Below are positions 37,773 through 45,920 of a stretch of DNA of 64,000 nt, one piece after another. Source of the stretch: Planctomycetota bacterium. GTDB taxonomy: Bacteria > Planctomycetota > UBA1135 > UBA2386. How positions within the stretch are numbered: the stretch's first letter is position 1; each line of letters begins with the position of its first letter. The notes below the pieces were generated by a model. It was given only the letters and a program-made list of their open reading frames with translations. It had not been told where the DNA came from and did not search any database. The stretch is from contig JADJPQ010000002.1 of the NCBI GenBank assembly GCA_016713175.1, positions 310,001 through 374,000 on the forward strand, read 5' to 3'. The translations under genes were made by a program, and so were the position numbers.

Positions 37773-38690
37773 ATGAACCAAATTCTCACCCGTCTGTTCT
37801 GTTCGACCACGATGACCCTGTGCCTGCTCGGCGTCGCCAGCGCCCAGGACACCCGATTGCCGGCCGTCGGCACGCCAACCGGCACCGCGTTCGACGAGGT
37901 CGCGCCCGCCGGACAGCAGCTGGCGAACGTCGATTTCCGCCACGGCGGCTCCATCGATGCCGTGCGTCTGGGTTACCGGGATCGTTGGCACGCGCCGACC
38001 GGCGCCTCCGCGTGGCACGGCGGCCCCAGCGGCCTGCCCGGGAGCTTCGCGGTGGCCGCGCACGACGCCCTGGCGAGCGCCGAGATCTGGGTCAACAACG
38101 GCATCGTCGTGGGCGTGCGGCTGTCGAGCCACAACGGCCAGCAGCAGGCGTTCGGTCAGGCCGTGGGTTCGCTCGCGTCGTTCGCGGCCGCGCCCCAGGA
38201 CGAGATCATCGGCCTGCACGGCACCCACAGCTCGGGCCTGGTGTTCTCCCTGGGCGTCACCACGCGGCCACGTCTGGCGACCGGCTCGGTCTTCGGCACG
38301 GCGTGTGGCCCCCACGCGACGCGTTTCCGGGCGGGTTCCGAGTTCCTCCGGCTCGGTGCCCGCGGCGTCGTCGAGGTCACCAACGTGCCGGCGGGCCAGT
38401 CGCTCGGGATCATCGTCGCCGGTTTCTCGACCACCACGGTCGCGGGCCTGCCGTTGCCGATGTCGCTGACGCCAATGGGGGCGACGGGATGCACGCTGTA
38501 TGTCGCCACCGACTCGATCACGTTCGTCGCGGTCGAACCGGATCGGAGCGCGGGATTCTCGGTCACGGTGCCGAACACGCCGACCCTCGCCGGTCTGACC
38601 GTGTCGTTCCAGGGCTTCGTCATCGGGGTCAACAACCCGGCCAACTTGGCGGCAGCCAACGCCATGACCTGCACGGTCGGCGCGCTGTGA
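37773..38690 (+). CDS. secreted jacalin-like lectin-domain protein
   Basis: The product is 305 residues. The signal peptide is MNQILTRLFCSTTMTLCLLGVASAQ. Residues about 35-165 follow the jacalin-related lectin pattern: GTAFDEV, ANVDFRHGGSIDAVRLGYRD (strand with paired Gly and Asp-Ala-Val), a GGPSGLPGSF turn, HDALASAEIWVNNGIVVGVRL, QAFGQAVGS and DEIIGLHGTHSSGLVFSLGV. The remaining 140 residues form a separate C-terminal domain of the type found in other secreted proteins here (ending FVIGVNNPANLAAANAMTCTVGAL). Jacalin-like domains bind mannose or galactose. Sugar binding is inferred; the binding-loop residues cannot be judged by eye. Confidence 0.6.
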   Translation: MNQILTRLFCSTTMTLCLLGVASAQDTRLPAVGTPTGTAFDEVAPAGQQLANVDFRHGGSIDAVRLGYRDRWHAPTGASAWHGGPSGLPGSFAVAAHDALASAEIWVNNGIVVGVRLSSHNGQQQAFGQAVGSLASFAAAPQDEIIGLHGTHSSGLVFSLGVTTRPRLATGSVFGTACGPHATRFRAGSEFLRLGARGVVEVTNVPAGQSLGIIVAGFSTTTVAGLPLPMSLTPMGATGCTLYVATDSITFVAVEPDRSAGFSVTVPNTPTLAGLTVSFQGFVIGVNNPANLAAANAMTCTVGAL

Positions 38691-38708
38691 ACGCAGCCCT
38701 GGCCGCCT

Positions 38709-38732
38709 GAGCCGGACGCGCAGGTCCGGCTC
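38709..38732. terminator. hairpin between convergent genes
   Basis: Arms GAGCCGGA and TCCGGCTC (8 bp) enclose an 8-base loop. It lies in the 51-bp gap between the stop of the jacalin-like gene and the stop of the actin-like gene, which converge. No clear T-tract follows on either strand, so a bidirectional but weak or Rho-assisted terminator is likely. Confidence 0.45.
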
Positions 38733-38741
38733 GGCTGCCGC

Positions 38742-39776
38742 TCAGCTCTCGCCGATCGCGGCGGCGACCAGGCAGCCCTTGGCGACCGCGGTCAACGCCT
38801 CTTCCGAACGGAAGATGCGGCCCACCGGCAGCGGGAAGTCGATCTTGGCGAACTCGTCGCGGAACACCTCGATGAAGCCGCCGATCAGCGACGTACCGCC
38901 GGCGCAGGCGACATCGATCGGCTTGTTGAACGACGGCATGTTCTGCCCCGACTCGAACCGCGTCTTGATGTTCTGCAGCACGTAGTTGATCAGCGAGCGG
39001 TAGTAGATCGCCACCGCCTCTTCCTCGCGACTCTTCGGATCGCGGATGTCGATGCCACGTTCCTTGATGTAGGTCGCCTTGCTGCGCGGCACGCCGAGCA
39101 CGTTGGCGACGTTCTTGTCGATCCAGTCGCCGCCGCGCGCCACCGAGAACGACAGGCACGGGATCGACTTGTAGGTGATGCAGGCGTTCGCCATGCCACC
39201 GCCGAACGACAGGCCGATGCCGGTGAAGTCGTTCTCGGCGAGCTCCGCGAACACCACCGCGTGCGCCTCGTTGATCGCGTGGGCGTTGTAGCCCATCTTG
39301 TTGATCATCGATTCGAACAGGCCCTGGTGGTAGACGACGTTGTTGTCGACGTCGAGCGACGGCGCCGGCACGCAGAAGTAGCAGTTCTCGCCGGTCACCC
39401 GCGGTTCGCCCAGGATCTTGCTGATGATCATCTTCATCATCGGCAGGGCGTCCTGCTCGTTGGGGCTGACCAGGCCATCGCACATCGGCCGGCGCGTCTC
39501 GCGACCGAACACGTTGGCGAGTTCGAACGCGGCTTCACCGATCACGACCAGCTTGCCGTTGTGCACGACGTAAGGCACCTTGAGCTTCGTCAGCATGTTC
39601 TTGCTGTAGACGTCGCTCGGGATGTCCAGGAACGCGTTGCGTTCGACGGTGACCGTGATGCCGCCCTCGTCGTTCTGGACCGCCGCGGCAAGATTGGCAG
39701 TACCGACATCGAGGCCCTTGCCGAGGGCGACCGCGGTGTCGGCGCCTTGATCGCGGTTGTTCTGTGGTTGGTTCAT
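38742..39776 (-). CDS. actin-like ATPase (ParM/MreB-Hsp70 superfamily)
   Basis: The product is 344 residues. Phosphate-1 loop GLDVGTANL with Asp23; a connect-1-like INEAHAV with Glu170; phosphate-2 position GIGLSFGGGM at 187-195, where the usual Asp of D-x-G-G-G-T is Ser190; adenosine motif CAGGTSLIGGF near residue 293. No membrane anchor or SHS2 insertion of the FtsA type is evident. Homologues are usually annotated as plasmid-segregation (ParM-like) or rod-shape-like proteins. It is followed after a 47-bp gap by a coiled-coil protein, which suggests a filament plus partner pair. Catalytic competence is uncertain because of the phosphate-2 change. Confidence 0.75.
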   Translation of the reverse strand: MNQPQNNRDQGADTAVALGKGLDVGTANLAAAVQNDEGGITVTVERNAFLDIPSDVYSKNMLTKLKVPYVVHNGKLVVIGEAAFELANVFGRETRRPMCDGLVSPNEQDALPMMKMIISKILGEPRVTGENCYFCVPAPSLDVDNNVVYHQGLFESMINKMGYNAHAINEAHAVVFAELAENDFTGIGLSFGGGMANACITYKSIPCLSFSVARGGDWIDKNVANVLGVPRSKATYIKERGIDIRDPKSREEEAVAIYYRSLINYVLQNIKTRFESGQNMPSFNKPIDVACAGGTSLIGGFIEVFRDEFAKIDFPLPVGRIFRSEEALTAVAKGCLVAAAIGES

Positions 39777-39823
39777 GACTGGTTGCTTCTCTGTTCTTCC
39801 TGACACGACGATGGCCGGCCCGA

Positions 39824-40630
39824 TCAGCCGCCACCCTTGAGTTTCTTCAGCCGCGCGAGATTGGCGGCGATGCCGCCGCCCGCCTTCTGCTTGACCTGGA
39901 TGTTGTCCATGTTCGACTCCAGCTGTTTGCCGTCGTCCTTGAACATGCCGTCGAACTTGACGTCGCCGGCCTCGACCGCCCCGCTGACGCCCATCTTGCG
40001 ACCCAGCTTCTCGAGCCGGTCGTTCAGCGAGCCGGTCAGCTTCTCGAGCGCGGCGGTGAAGTCGGGCGCCGGTGCCGGCGCCGCCGCTGCGGCCACCGGC
40101 TGCGGCGCCCCTTGGATCGCCAGCTGCGCCTTCAGGCCGGCCAGTTCATTGACCAGCGACATCAGCAAGTCGGGCGGAGCGCCGGTCGATGCCGACACGG
40201 CGGGCGCCGCCGGCGCCGCTGCCGTCTGTTCCTCGAGCTCGGCCAGCGTGCGCCGGTTCTGCTCGATCTCGGCCTGCGCGGCCGCGAAGTCCTGCTGCAC
40301 CGCCGTCAACTGTTCACGCAGCTGCTCGAGCTCGCGCTCGCGATCCGCCAGCCGGTCCTCGACCTCCTGGGCCCGCTCGACCTCCGCCTGCCGTTCCTTC
40401 AGGATCTCGCGGAACTCGTTGCGGCTCTTGTCGATCAGCTGGTCGACTTCCTGCTGCGACAGCAGGCCCGAACTCTCGATCGCCGCGTGCACCGCTTCGG
40501 CGATCATCTGCGCGACGTGCTCGGCCTTGATCAGCCGGACCTTCTTGCGGCCCTCGGAACGGAGCTCGTCCAACGTCGCCGTGCGCGAACGGGCGGAGAG
40601 CGCTTCCTTGACCTGGTTGACGGATTCCAT
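39824..40630 (-). CDS. coiled-coil protein paired with actin-like ATPase
   Basis: The product is 268 residues. Residues about 25-60 are a helical domain (KAEHVAQMIAEAVHAAIES), 60-145 a strong coiled coil rich in Glu/Arg/Gln heptads (DRLADRERELEQLREQLTAV), then an Ala/Pro-rich linker, a second short helix (AALEKLTGSLNDRLEKLGRKMG) and a Lys/Gly-rich tail ending KKLKGGG. No membrane segment. It is transcribed just upstream of the actin-like gene in the same direction, so co-expression is likely. It could be a filament-binding or DNA-linking adaptor. No named family is recognised. Confidence 0.65.
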   Translation of the reverse strand: MESVNQVKEALSARSRTATLDELRSEGRKKVRLIKAEHVAQMIAEAVHAAIESSGLLSQQEVDQLIDKSRNEFREILKERQAEVERAQEVEDRLADRERELEQLREQLTAVQQDFAAAQAEIEQNRRTLAELEEQTAAAPAAPAVSASTGAPPDLLMSLVNELAGLKAQLAIQGAPQPVAAAAAPAPAPDFTAALEKLTGSLNDRLEKLGRKMGVSGAVEAGDVKFDGMFKDDGKQLESNMDNIQVKQKAGGGIAANLARLKKLKGGG

Positions 40631-40706
40631 GCAGTCGCTGGCCGCCGGCGAGGCCGCAGCCGGGCAGACTTTCGGCGCTTTGCGCGCGCGACTTGAGGGC
40701 GAGCAC

Positions 40707-41453
40707 TCAGGCCTGGCTGTGCAGGAACGCGACGATCCGGGCGCACAGTTCGGCGCGGGCATCGCGGACGAAGAAATGCCCGCCGGGCACGAACGACACC
40801 GTGCAACCGTTCGCCGCCACGGCACTCCAGGCCTGCAGGTCGGCCGGCGCGACCTGCGGGTCTTCGGTGCCGCCGAACACCGCGATCGGCACCGGCAACG
40901 CCGGCGAGACCGGCAACACCGAACGTTCGGCGACGCGCAGGTCGGCGCGCAGCATCGGCTCGAGCAGCGCCAGCAGTTCTGGTTCGGCGAGCACGCGCGG
41001 TGACGTGCCACCGAGACGGATCATCTCCTGCAACAGGGCGGGCAGTGGCAGGTCATGCAGGATGCGGCGCGGCGGGCAGTGCGGAGCACGGGCGCCGGTG
41101 GCGATCAATGCGGCGGGTGGCGCTCCCGCAACCACCAGTTCGCGGGTCAGCGCGAACGCCAGCAGGGCGCCGAAGCTGTGCCCGCAAAGGCCCAGCGGCG
41201 CGCCCGCTGGCAGCGCCGCGACGGCCTGCCGCAGACCGGCCAGCAGTGCGGTCAGGTCGTCGACCGGCAGCTCGTGGATCCGGTGTTCGCGCCCCGGCAG
41301 TTGCGCCGCCAGCACTTCGATGTCCGGCAACGCATCCTGCCATTCGCGATACGCCGACGCGCCGCCGCCGGCGAACGGCAGACACAGGAGCCGCCAGCGC
41401 GCGGCCGGCCGTGGCCGCCACAGGGGAAACCAGCGACGCAGCAGGTCGCTCAC
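40707..41453 (-). CDS. type II thioesterase of PKS/NRPS pathways
   Basis: The product is 248 residues, an alpha/beta hydrolase of the GrsT/TesA type that removes stalled or wrong acyl groups from carrier proteins. Seen: LCLPFAGGGASAYREW (the usual FPYAGG start), nucleophile Ser93 in GHSFGA, and His226 in VPGGHFFV; GGTEDPQV precedes it with the likely acid residue. Its start overlaps the AMP-ligase stop by 4 bp (41450-41453), so both are made together. It is read away from the PKS-NRPS operon, about 5 kb to its left. It is very likely part of the same biosynthetic cluster. Confidence 0.9.
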   Translation of the reverse strand: MSDLLRRWFPLWRPRPAARWRLLCLPFAGGGASAYREWQDALPDIEVLAAQLPGREHRIHELPVDDLTALLAGLRQAVAALPAGAPLGLCGHSFGALLAFALTRELVVAGAPPAALIATGARAPHCPPRRILHDLPLPALLQEMIRLGGTSPRVLAEPELLALLEPMLRADLRVAERSVLPVSPALPVPIAVFGGTEDPQVAPADLQAWSAVAANGCTVSFVPGGHFFVRDARAELCARIVAFLHSQA

Positions 41454-43021
41454 TGGACGCGCCGCTCCCGCCCTGCCCAGAACGGCTCGCGCAATTCCGC
41501 CTTCTTGATCTTGCCCGATGGCGTTCGCGGCAATGCAGTCGCGAAACTCACCGCGCGCGGCAGCTTGAAGTCCGCCAAACGCCCGCGCGCGAACTCCAGC
41601 AGTTCGGCCAGCGTCACCGACTGCCCGGGCCGCGGCACCACGACCGCGTGCACGATCTCGCCCCAGGTGTCGTCGGGCACGCCGATCACGCCGATTTCAC
41701 CAATCGCCGGATGCCCGGCCAGCACGCTCTCGATCTCGGCCGGATACACGTTCTCGCCGGCGCTGCAGATCATGTCCTTCACCCGATCGCTGACGAACAC
41801 ATAGCCCTCGGCGTCGACGAACCCGGCATCGCCGGTGTGGATCCAGCCATCGCGCAGCGTTGCCGCGTTCGCGTCCGGCCTGCCGTGATAACCGAGCATG
41901 TTGGCCGGCGAATGCAGGCAGATCTCGCCGACCTGCCGCGGCCCCAGCTCGTTGCCGCCGCCATCGATCACCTTGACGCGAACGCCGGGATACGGCCGCC
42001 CCGCCGCCAGCAGCAATTCGGGCCGCAGGTGATCCGCCGGCCGCAAACAGACCGCGGTATTGCCGGTCTCGGTCAGCCCATAGATCTGCGCGAACTCACA
42101 ACCGAACGCCGCCAATGCCCGTTCGAGGATCGGCTTGGGGATCGGCGAGCCGCCATAGACGATGCATTGCAGCGACGAAGTGTCGGTGTCGGCGAGTTCG
42201 GGCTCCGACAGACAGACGCCGATCATTGCCGGCACCAGACACAGCTTGGTCAACCGGTGGCGCTCGATCTTGCGCAGCACCTTCCAGCCGGCGAACGCAT
42301 CCAAGAGACACAGGCAAGCGCCGGCGTTCAGCGTCTGCATCGTCCACCAGAAGCCGCCGATGTGGAACAACGGCATGCCACACAGCGTGACATCGTGCGC
42401 GTTCCAGCCGATCCACGGATCGCCGGCGTCGCGCAATGCCGCGACGATCGCGAAGAAACTGCGATGCGCCAGCATGACGCCTTTGGGGCGACCGGTGGTG
42501 CCGCTGGTGTACATCTGCACCGCCAGGTCCAAGCACCCGATCGACAGGGCCGGATCGGTGGCTGACGCGTCAGCCACGAACGTGGCCAGGTCCGGCCACG
42601 GGCCGCCGCCGCTGATCGCCACCACGCGCTGCAGCGCCGGCACCATCACGGTCAACGCCAACGCGAGTTCGCCAAACGCCGGACCGACGAACAGGCAGCG
42701 GACGCCTGCGTCCTCGAGCTGGAACTGCAACTCCGGCACCGTCAACCGCCAGTTCAAACCGAGCACCACGGCACCAGCGCGCGCGATGCCGAAGATCAGC
42801 GCGACACCGCTGTCGCGATCGTGGTCGAGCACCGCCACCCGTTCGCCGCGCTGCACGCCCTCCCGCAGCAAGGCCTGCGCGATGCTGGCGCTGCGTAGGT
42901 CGAGTTCGCGCCAGGTCGTCGTGCGATCGCCATCGCACAGCACAACCTTGTCAGGGGTCCTGTCCGCGTGCCAGCGGATCAGTTCGGGCAACGTGGTGAC
43001 GGCGGCGGGAAACACGCTCAT
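41450..43021 (-). CDS. fatty acyl-CoA/AMP ligase (ANL superfamily)
   Basis: The product is 523 residues. It activates a carboxylic acid with ATP as acyl-AMP and passes it to CoA or to a carrier protein. Seen: P-loop YTSGTTGRPKGV, PLFHIGGFW, YGLTETGNTAV, HTGDAGFVDAEGYVFVSDR, VYPAEIE and the C-terminal catalytic Lys in PSGKIKK. The upstream frame is open, but MSVFPAAVTTLPEL is the family's usual start. In the mycobacterial and Streptomyces isonitrile clusters an ANL ligase (FadD10, ScoC) loads the fatty acid on an ACP; this gene may fill that place, acting on the N-terminal ACP of the first PKS. Whether it makes CoA esters or only adenylates cannot be told here. Confidence 0.88.
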   Translation of the reverse strand: MSVFPAAVTTLPELIRWHADRTPDKVVLCDGDRTTTWRELDLRSASIAQALLREGVQRGERVAVLDHDRDSGVALIFGIARAGAVVLGLNWRLTVPELQFQLEDAGVRCLFVGPAFGELALALTVMVPALQRVVAISGGGPWPDLATFVADASATDPALSIGCLDLAVQMYTSGTTGRPKGVMLAHRSFFAIVAALRDAGDPWIGWNAHDVTLCGMPLFHIGGFWWTMQTLNAGACLCLLDAFAGWKVLRKIERHRLTKLCLVPAMIGVCLSEPELADTDTSSLQCIVYGGSPIPKPILERALAAFGCEFAQIYGLTETGNTAVCLRPADHLRPELLLAAGRPYPGVRVKVIDGGGNELGPRQVGEICLHSPANMLGYHGRPDANAATLRDGWIHTGDAGFVDAEGYVFVSDRVKDMICSAGENVYPAEIESVLAGHPAIGEIGVIGVPDDTWGEIVHAVVVPRPGQSVTLAELLEFARGRLADFKLPRAVSFATALPRTPSGKIKKAELREPFWAGRERRVQ

Positions 43022-43202
43022 GGCGTGTCGGCAACATACCCGCCTCGCGGCGTAGCCGCCGCGGTTCGCAAAGACGAAACGCACGCCGGGCCTCGATCTC
43101 CGAGCCACGGGAAGCGACGAGTAGCACATCACCACGGCCCGCCCGTTCGTCTCCATCCAAGCGTCGGCCTCGGTCGACCGCGCGCGGGAGGGCGACTTCT
43201 CG

Positions 43203-43526
43203 CTATCGAGGGTTCCGCGCGCGATTCACTCGGCGCCCAGGAACCACGCCGCCGCGCCAGTCGCGCGAACACCGCTGCGGCACCTGCTCCGGCAGACTGT
43301 CGGTCGTCAGCGCGATGAGCCGCGCGGAGGCCACACCGGTCTCGGCCTTCGCCGCGAGCAACGCCCGGAACTCCCGTTCGGCCGTCGACTGCTCGCGAAC
43401 ATCGGCAGCGAATGGGATCAGCTCCGCCTTGCCGCCCGGAGTGCGGGCGAGGAAGTCGACTTCATGCCCGTCCGAACACCAACTCGCGAACGCGCTGTTG
43501 CAAGCCGATGTCGTTGGATTCCATTT
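43203..43526 (-). pseudogene. C-terminal remnant of a DUF4143-type ATPase
   Basis: An open segment contains DGHEVDFLARTPGGKAELI, then ADVREQSTAEREFRALLAAK and ASARLIALTTDS. This matches the C-terminal nuclease-like part of AAA ATPases with a DUF4143 domain (the usual reading is GxEVDFLA...). The ATPase half and a plausible start are missing, and the upstream 10-20 codons read better in a different frame (LQQRVRELVFGRA). It is therefore a truncated and shifted remnant. It lies between the ligase gene and the secreted protein at 43708, and marks a site of past gene turnover. Confidence 0.55.
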
Positions 43527-43707
43527 GGCCTTCCTGCAGGGATGTTCATCGGAACTCTTGTCCTCCTCAGAAGGATGAAGTCCACCATGCGTCTGCCCGA
43601 GCACGGGTGCCGGCCGCATCCGGATCGGGCGCTCCGGGCCGGGCAGCCGCCAGCGGCGAAGCACCAGCCCTTCGCCAGGCTTCCGTCCGCCCGCTACACT
43701 CCCGCCG

Positions 43708-45063
43708 ATGAGGGAACGGCGACCATCGCTCCTGGCCTTTGCCATCGCGGCGCTCGGCGCCTCACTGGCGGCCCAGGCACCGGCAGGCATCCACAGCAGC
43801 AAGCGCCTGCACCTGCACTTCCATTCGGGCGCCCTGCCACCGGCGCTGGCCGTCTCCCTCGGCAAGGCGGCGATGGCCGCCACCGAGAAGGCCTGGCCGC
43901 TGGTCGACCGCGCGCTCGGCACGTCGAAACTCCAGATCGCCAATCTGCACTGGTATGCCGATCGCGCCGAGTACGAACGGGTGATCAAGCCGCGCAGCAA
44001 GCGTTCATACATCCCTGACCACCTGACGGAGCAAGATGGCCGGACCGGCCATCTGTGGCTGCGGCCGGCGCTGGCGCCCGCCGACTTCGAACAGATCGGC
44101 CTGCCGGCCGTCGCGATCGACGACCTGGTCCGTGCGGTCGGTCGGCTGGCGGCGCAGATGCAGTTGGCGCCGCACGAGGACGAATGGACGGTCGAAGCGA
44201 TCGGCATGCACGTCGGCGAACTGCTGCTGAACCCGACGCGGAAAGGCGGCCTGGTGCCGCTGTGGGATCACCGGCGCGTCAAGCTGCACGAGATCGTGGT
44301 CGAGGGCGGCGAGAACAGATGGGACCGGTTCGTGGGCTGGGTGCCAGTCTGCAAGAGTCGCGAAACCTGGGAATGGCAGCAGCGCTGGCTTGGTCCGATC
44401 ACCGAGCAGATGACGCAGGTCGCCAGCGACTGGCCCAGGCGACTGATCGCGCGGATCACCGCCACCAGCAGTTCGGACACGCCCGCCGACAAGCGTTCGC
44501 AGTTCTGCATCGGATTGCTCGGCGAGGCTGCCAAGGCCGATGCGCGCTTTGCCAAACTGCTGCGCGGCTACGCGTTGACCCATCGCCACGACTCGCCGCT
44601 GTTCGAGTTTCGCGACGGTGCGCTGCTGATCACCGGCGCCGAGACCGACACGGCTTCGATGTGGTGCCGCACGCCGCCGCCGCGCGGCGACTACCGGATC
44701 GCGGCGCGCGCCACCCTGGGCAAGACCGACCAGGAGTTCCGCATCCAGCTCGACTGGAACGGCACCGACCTGATCGGTGTGCTGGTGTCGCGCCGCAAGC
44801 TGACGATCTCGCGCTGGGTGAACCAGAAGCAGGTCTGGGAGGACCTCGCGATGGCCGGGTGGCCGCCGCCCGGCCCGCCCGGCGACCAGCCGTTCGACCT
44901 GAGCATCGCGGTGACCAGGAAGACGCTGGCGGTCAGCATCGGTGGCACCGAACTGGTGACCTGGGACTGTGAGACGCGGCCGATGCATGGCGAATGGGGC
45001 ATCGCCAGCAACGGCGTCGCGATGCTGGCGGATCTGCGCTGCGAACCGCTTGTCGGCAAGTGA
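43708..45063 (+). CDS. secreted hypothetical protein
   Basis: The product is 451 residues with a signal peptide (LLAFAIAALGASLAAQ). The N-terminal half contains regions loosely like metallopeptidase-type planctomycete proteins (HLHFHSGALPP, ANLHWYADRAEYERV) but no HExxH. The C-terminal 150 residues (LITGAETDTASMWCR, YRIAARATLG, FRIQLDWNGTD, HGEWGIASNGVAMLADLRCEPL) look like a lectin/laminin-G-type beta sandwich. Function unknown. It converges with the immunity-like gene, whose stop lies 4 bp away. Confidence 0.65.
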   Translation: MRERRPSLLAFAIAALGASLAAQAPAGIHSSKRLHLHFHSGALPPALAVSLGKAAMAATEKAWPLVDRALGTSKLQIANLHWYADRAEYERVIKPRSKRSYIPDHLTEQDGRTGHLWLRPALAPADFEQIGLPAVAIDDLVRAVGRLAAQMQLAPHEDEWTVEAIGMHVGELLLNPTRKGGLVPLWDHRRVKLHEIVVEGGENRWDRFVGWVPVCKSRETWEWQQRWLGPITEQMTQVASDWPRRLIARITATSSSDTPADKRSQFCIGLLGEAAKADARFAKLLRGYALTHRHDSPLFEFRDGALLITGAETDTASMWCRTPPPRGDYRIAARATLGKTDQEFRIQLDWNGTDLIGVLVSRRKLTISRWVNQKQVWEDLAMAGWPPPGPPGDQPFDLSIAVTRKTLAVSIGGTELVTWDCETRPMHGEWGIASNGVAMLADLRCEPLVGK

Positions 45064-45066
45064 CGA

Positions 45067-45477
45067 CTACCGCGCGAGGCCGGCCTCGGCGAGCAGGTCG
45101 ACGGCGGACTTCTTCGGCACGCGGAAGTACCACCACTGGTCCTCCGCGGTGATGCCCAGCTGCGCCGCGGCCTTCGGTCCCCAAAGGCACTGCGCCAGTG
45201 GCCGAGTGCGCTTCTTGAACAGCGCGTCGGCGGCACGCAGCCGTTCGCCGACGGGGCCAGTCAGCGCACCCGACACCGCGGTCGCGATCTCACCGAGCAG
45301 ACGCCGGCCATCGAGATCGTTCAACCAGTCCTCGAGACCGAACGGCCAGACGGTTGCCAGCGAGCCCACCAGCGCCTCCCAGTTGCCGAGCAGCCGTTCG
45401 ATGCCGCCGTCGACGACGAACGCCGGGCAGCCGCGCGCGCGCAGGAACGTCGCCACCGGATCGGACTTCCGACTCAT
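45067..45477 (-). CDS. probable immunity protein of a toxin pair
   Basis: The product is 136 residues, cytoplasmic, acidic-aromatic. The start overlaps the stop of the toxin-like gene by 4 bp (45474-45477). The pattern VDGGIERLLGNWEALV...GLEDWLNDLDGRRLL...CLWG...WWYFRVP is one I recall seeing beside genes for HF-x-KHG-type toxin domains. The role as inhibitor of the neighbouring protein is inferred from this pairing and from the tight coupling. Confidence 0.55.
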   Translation of the reverse strand: MSRKSDPVATFLRARGCPAFVVDGGIERLLGNWEALVGSLATVWPFGLEDWLNDLDGRRLLGEIATAVSGALTGPVGERLRAADALFKKRTRPLAQCLWGPKAAAQLGITAEDQWWYFRVPKKSAVDLLAEAGLAR

Positions 45478-45920
45478 GGCCGATCCAACTGGCGTTTGAA
45501 GTAGGCCTCGCCGTCGTCGGGCCGGAAGAACGTCCGGATCGTCAAGTCGGCGTGGAAGGCGACAAACCCACCAGTCTTGCGGTGAAAGCGCGTGATGACG
45601 CCGTCCTGGCGTTTGCTTTCGAGCACATCGCGGGACAGCGGTGCGTCACGCAACGCCTTGGCGCGGGCAAGGTACTCGTCGGCGTCGATGTTGCCGAACT
45701 CGGCGCCGTGCTTGTCGAAGTGTTCTTGCCACGAGCGCTTGGACGTGAATCCGATCGGGTGGCTCGTCGCCGCTCGCGGCGCGGGCTCCGCCGGCGGCGG
45801 CGTCGTGGCAGGGTTGGCGGCCGTGGCGGCACCGCCCTCGGCCATCAGTTGCGGGTAGAAGATCGCGGCGAGGATCGCGAGAATCGCGCCGACGAAGGTC
45901 AGGCGGGCGGGCTTCTGCAT
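45474..45920 (-). CDS. membrane-anchored or secreted protein with polymorphic-toxin-like RNase domain
   Basis: The product is 148 residues. The N-terminus (ARLTFVGAILAILAAIFYP) is a signal peptide or membrane anchor, followed by a Pro/Ala linker. Residues 58-148 have the pattern HFDKHGAEFG (His67, His71), DEYLARAKALRD, DVLESKRQDGVITRF, GGFVAFHADLTIRTFFRPDDGEAYF. This matches the compact domain found at the C-terminus of many contact-dependent and phage-associated toxins, which I place in the BECR RNase fold; Arg129-Thr130 and the His residues would be active-site candidates. Here it stands alone with an export signal rather than at the end of a large delivery protein. A cognate immunity-like gene follows directly. 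Confidence 0.6.
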   Translation of the reverse strand: MQKPARLTFVGAILAILAAIFYPQLMAEGGAATAANPATTPPPAEPAPRAATSHPIGFTSKRSWQEHFDKHGAEFGNIDADEYLARAKALRDAPLSRDVLESKRQDGVITRFHRKTGGFVAFHADLTIRTFFRPDDGEAYFKRQLDRP

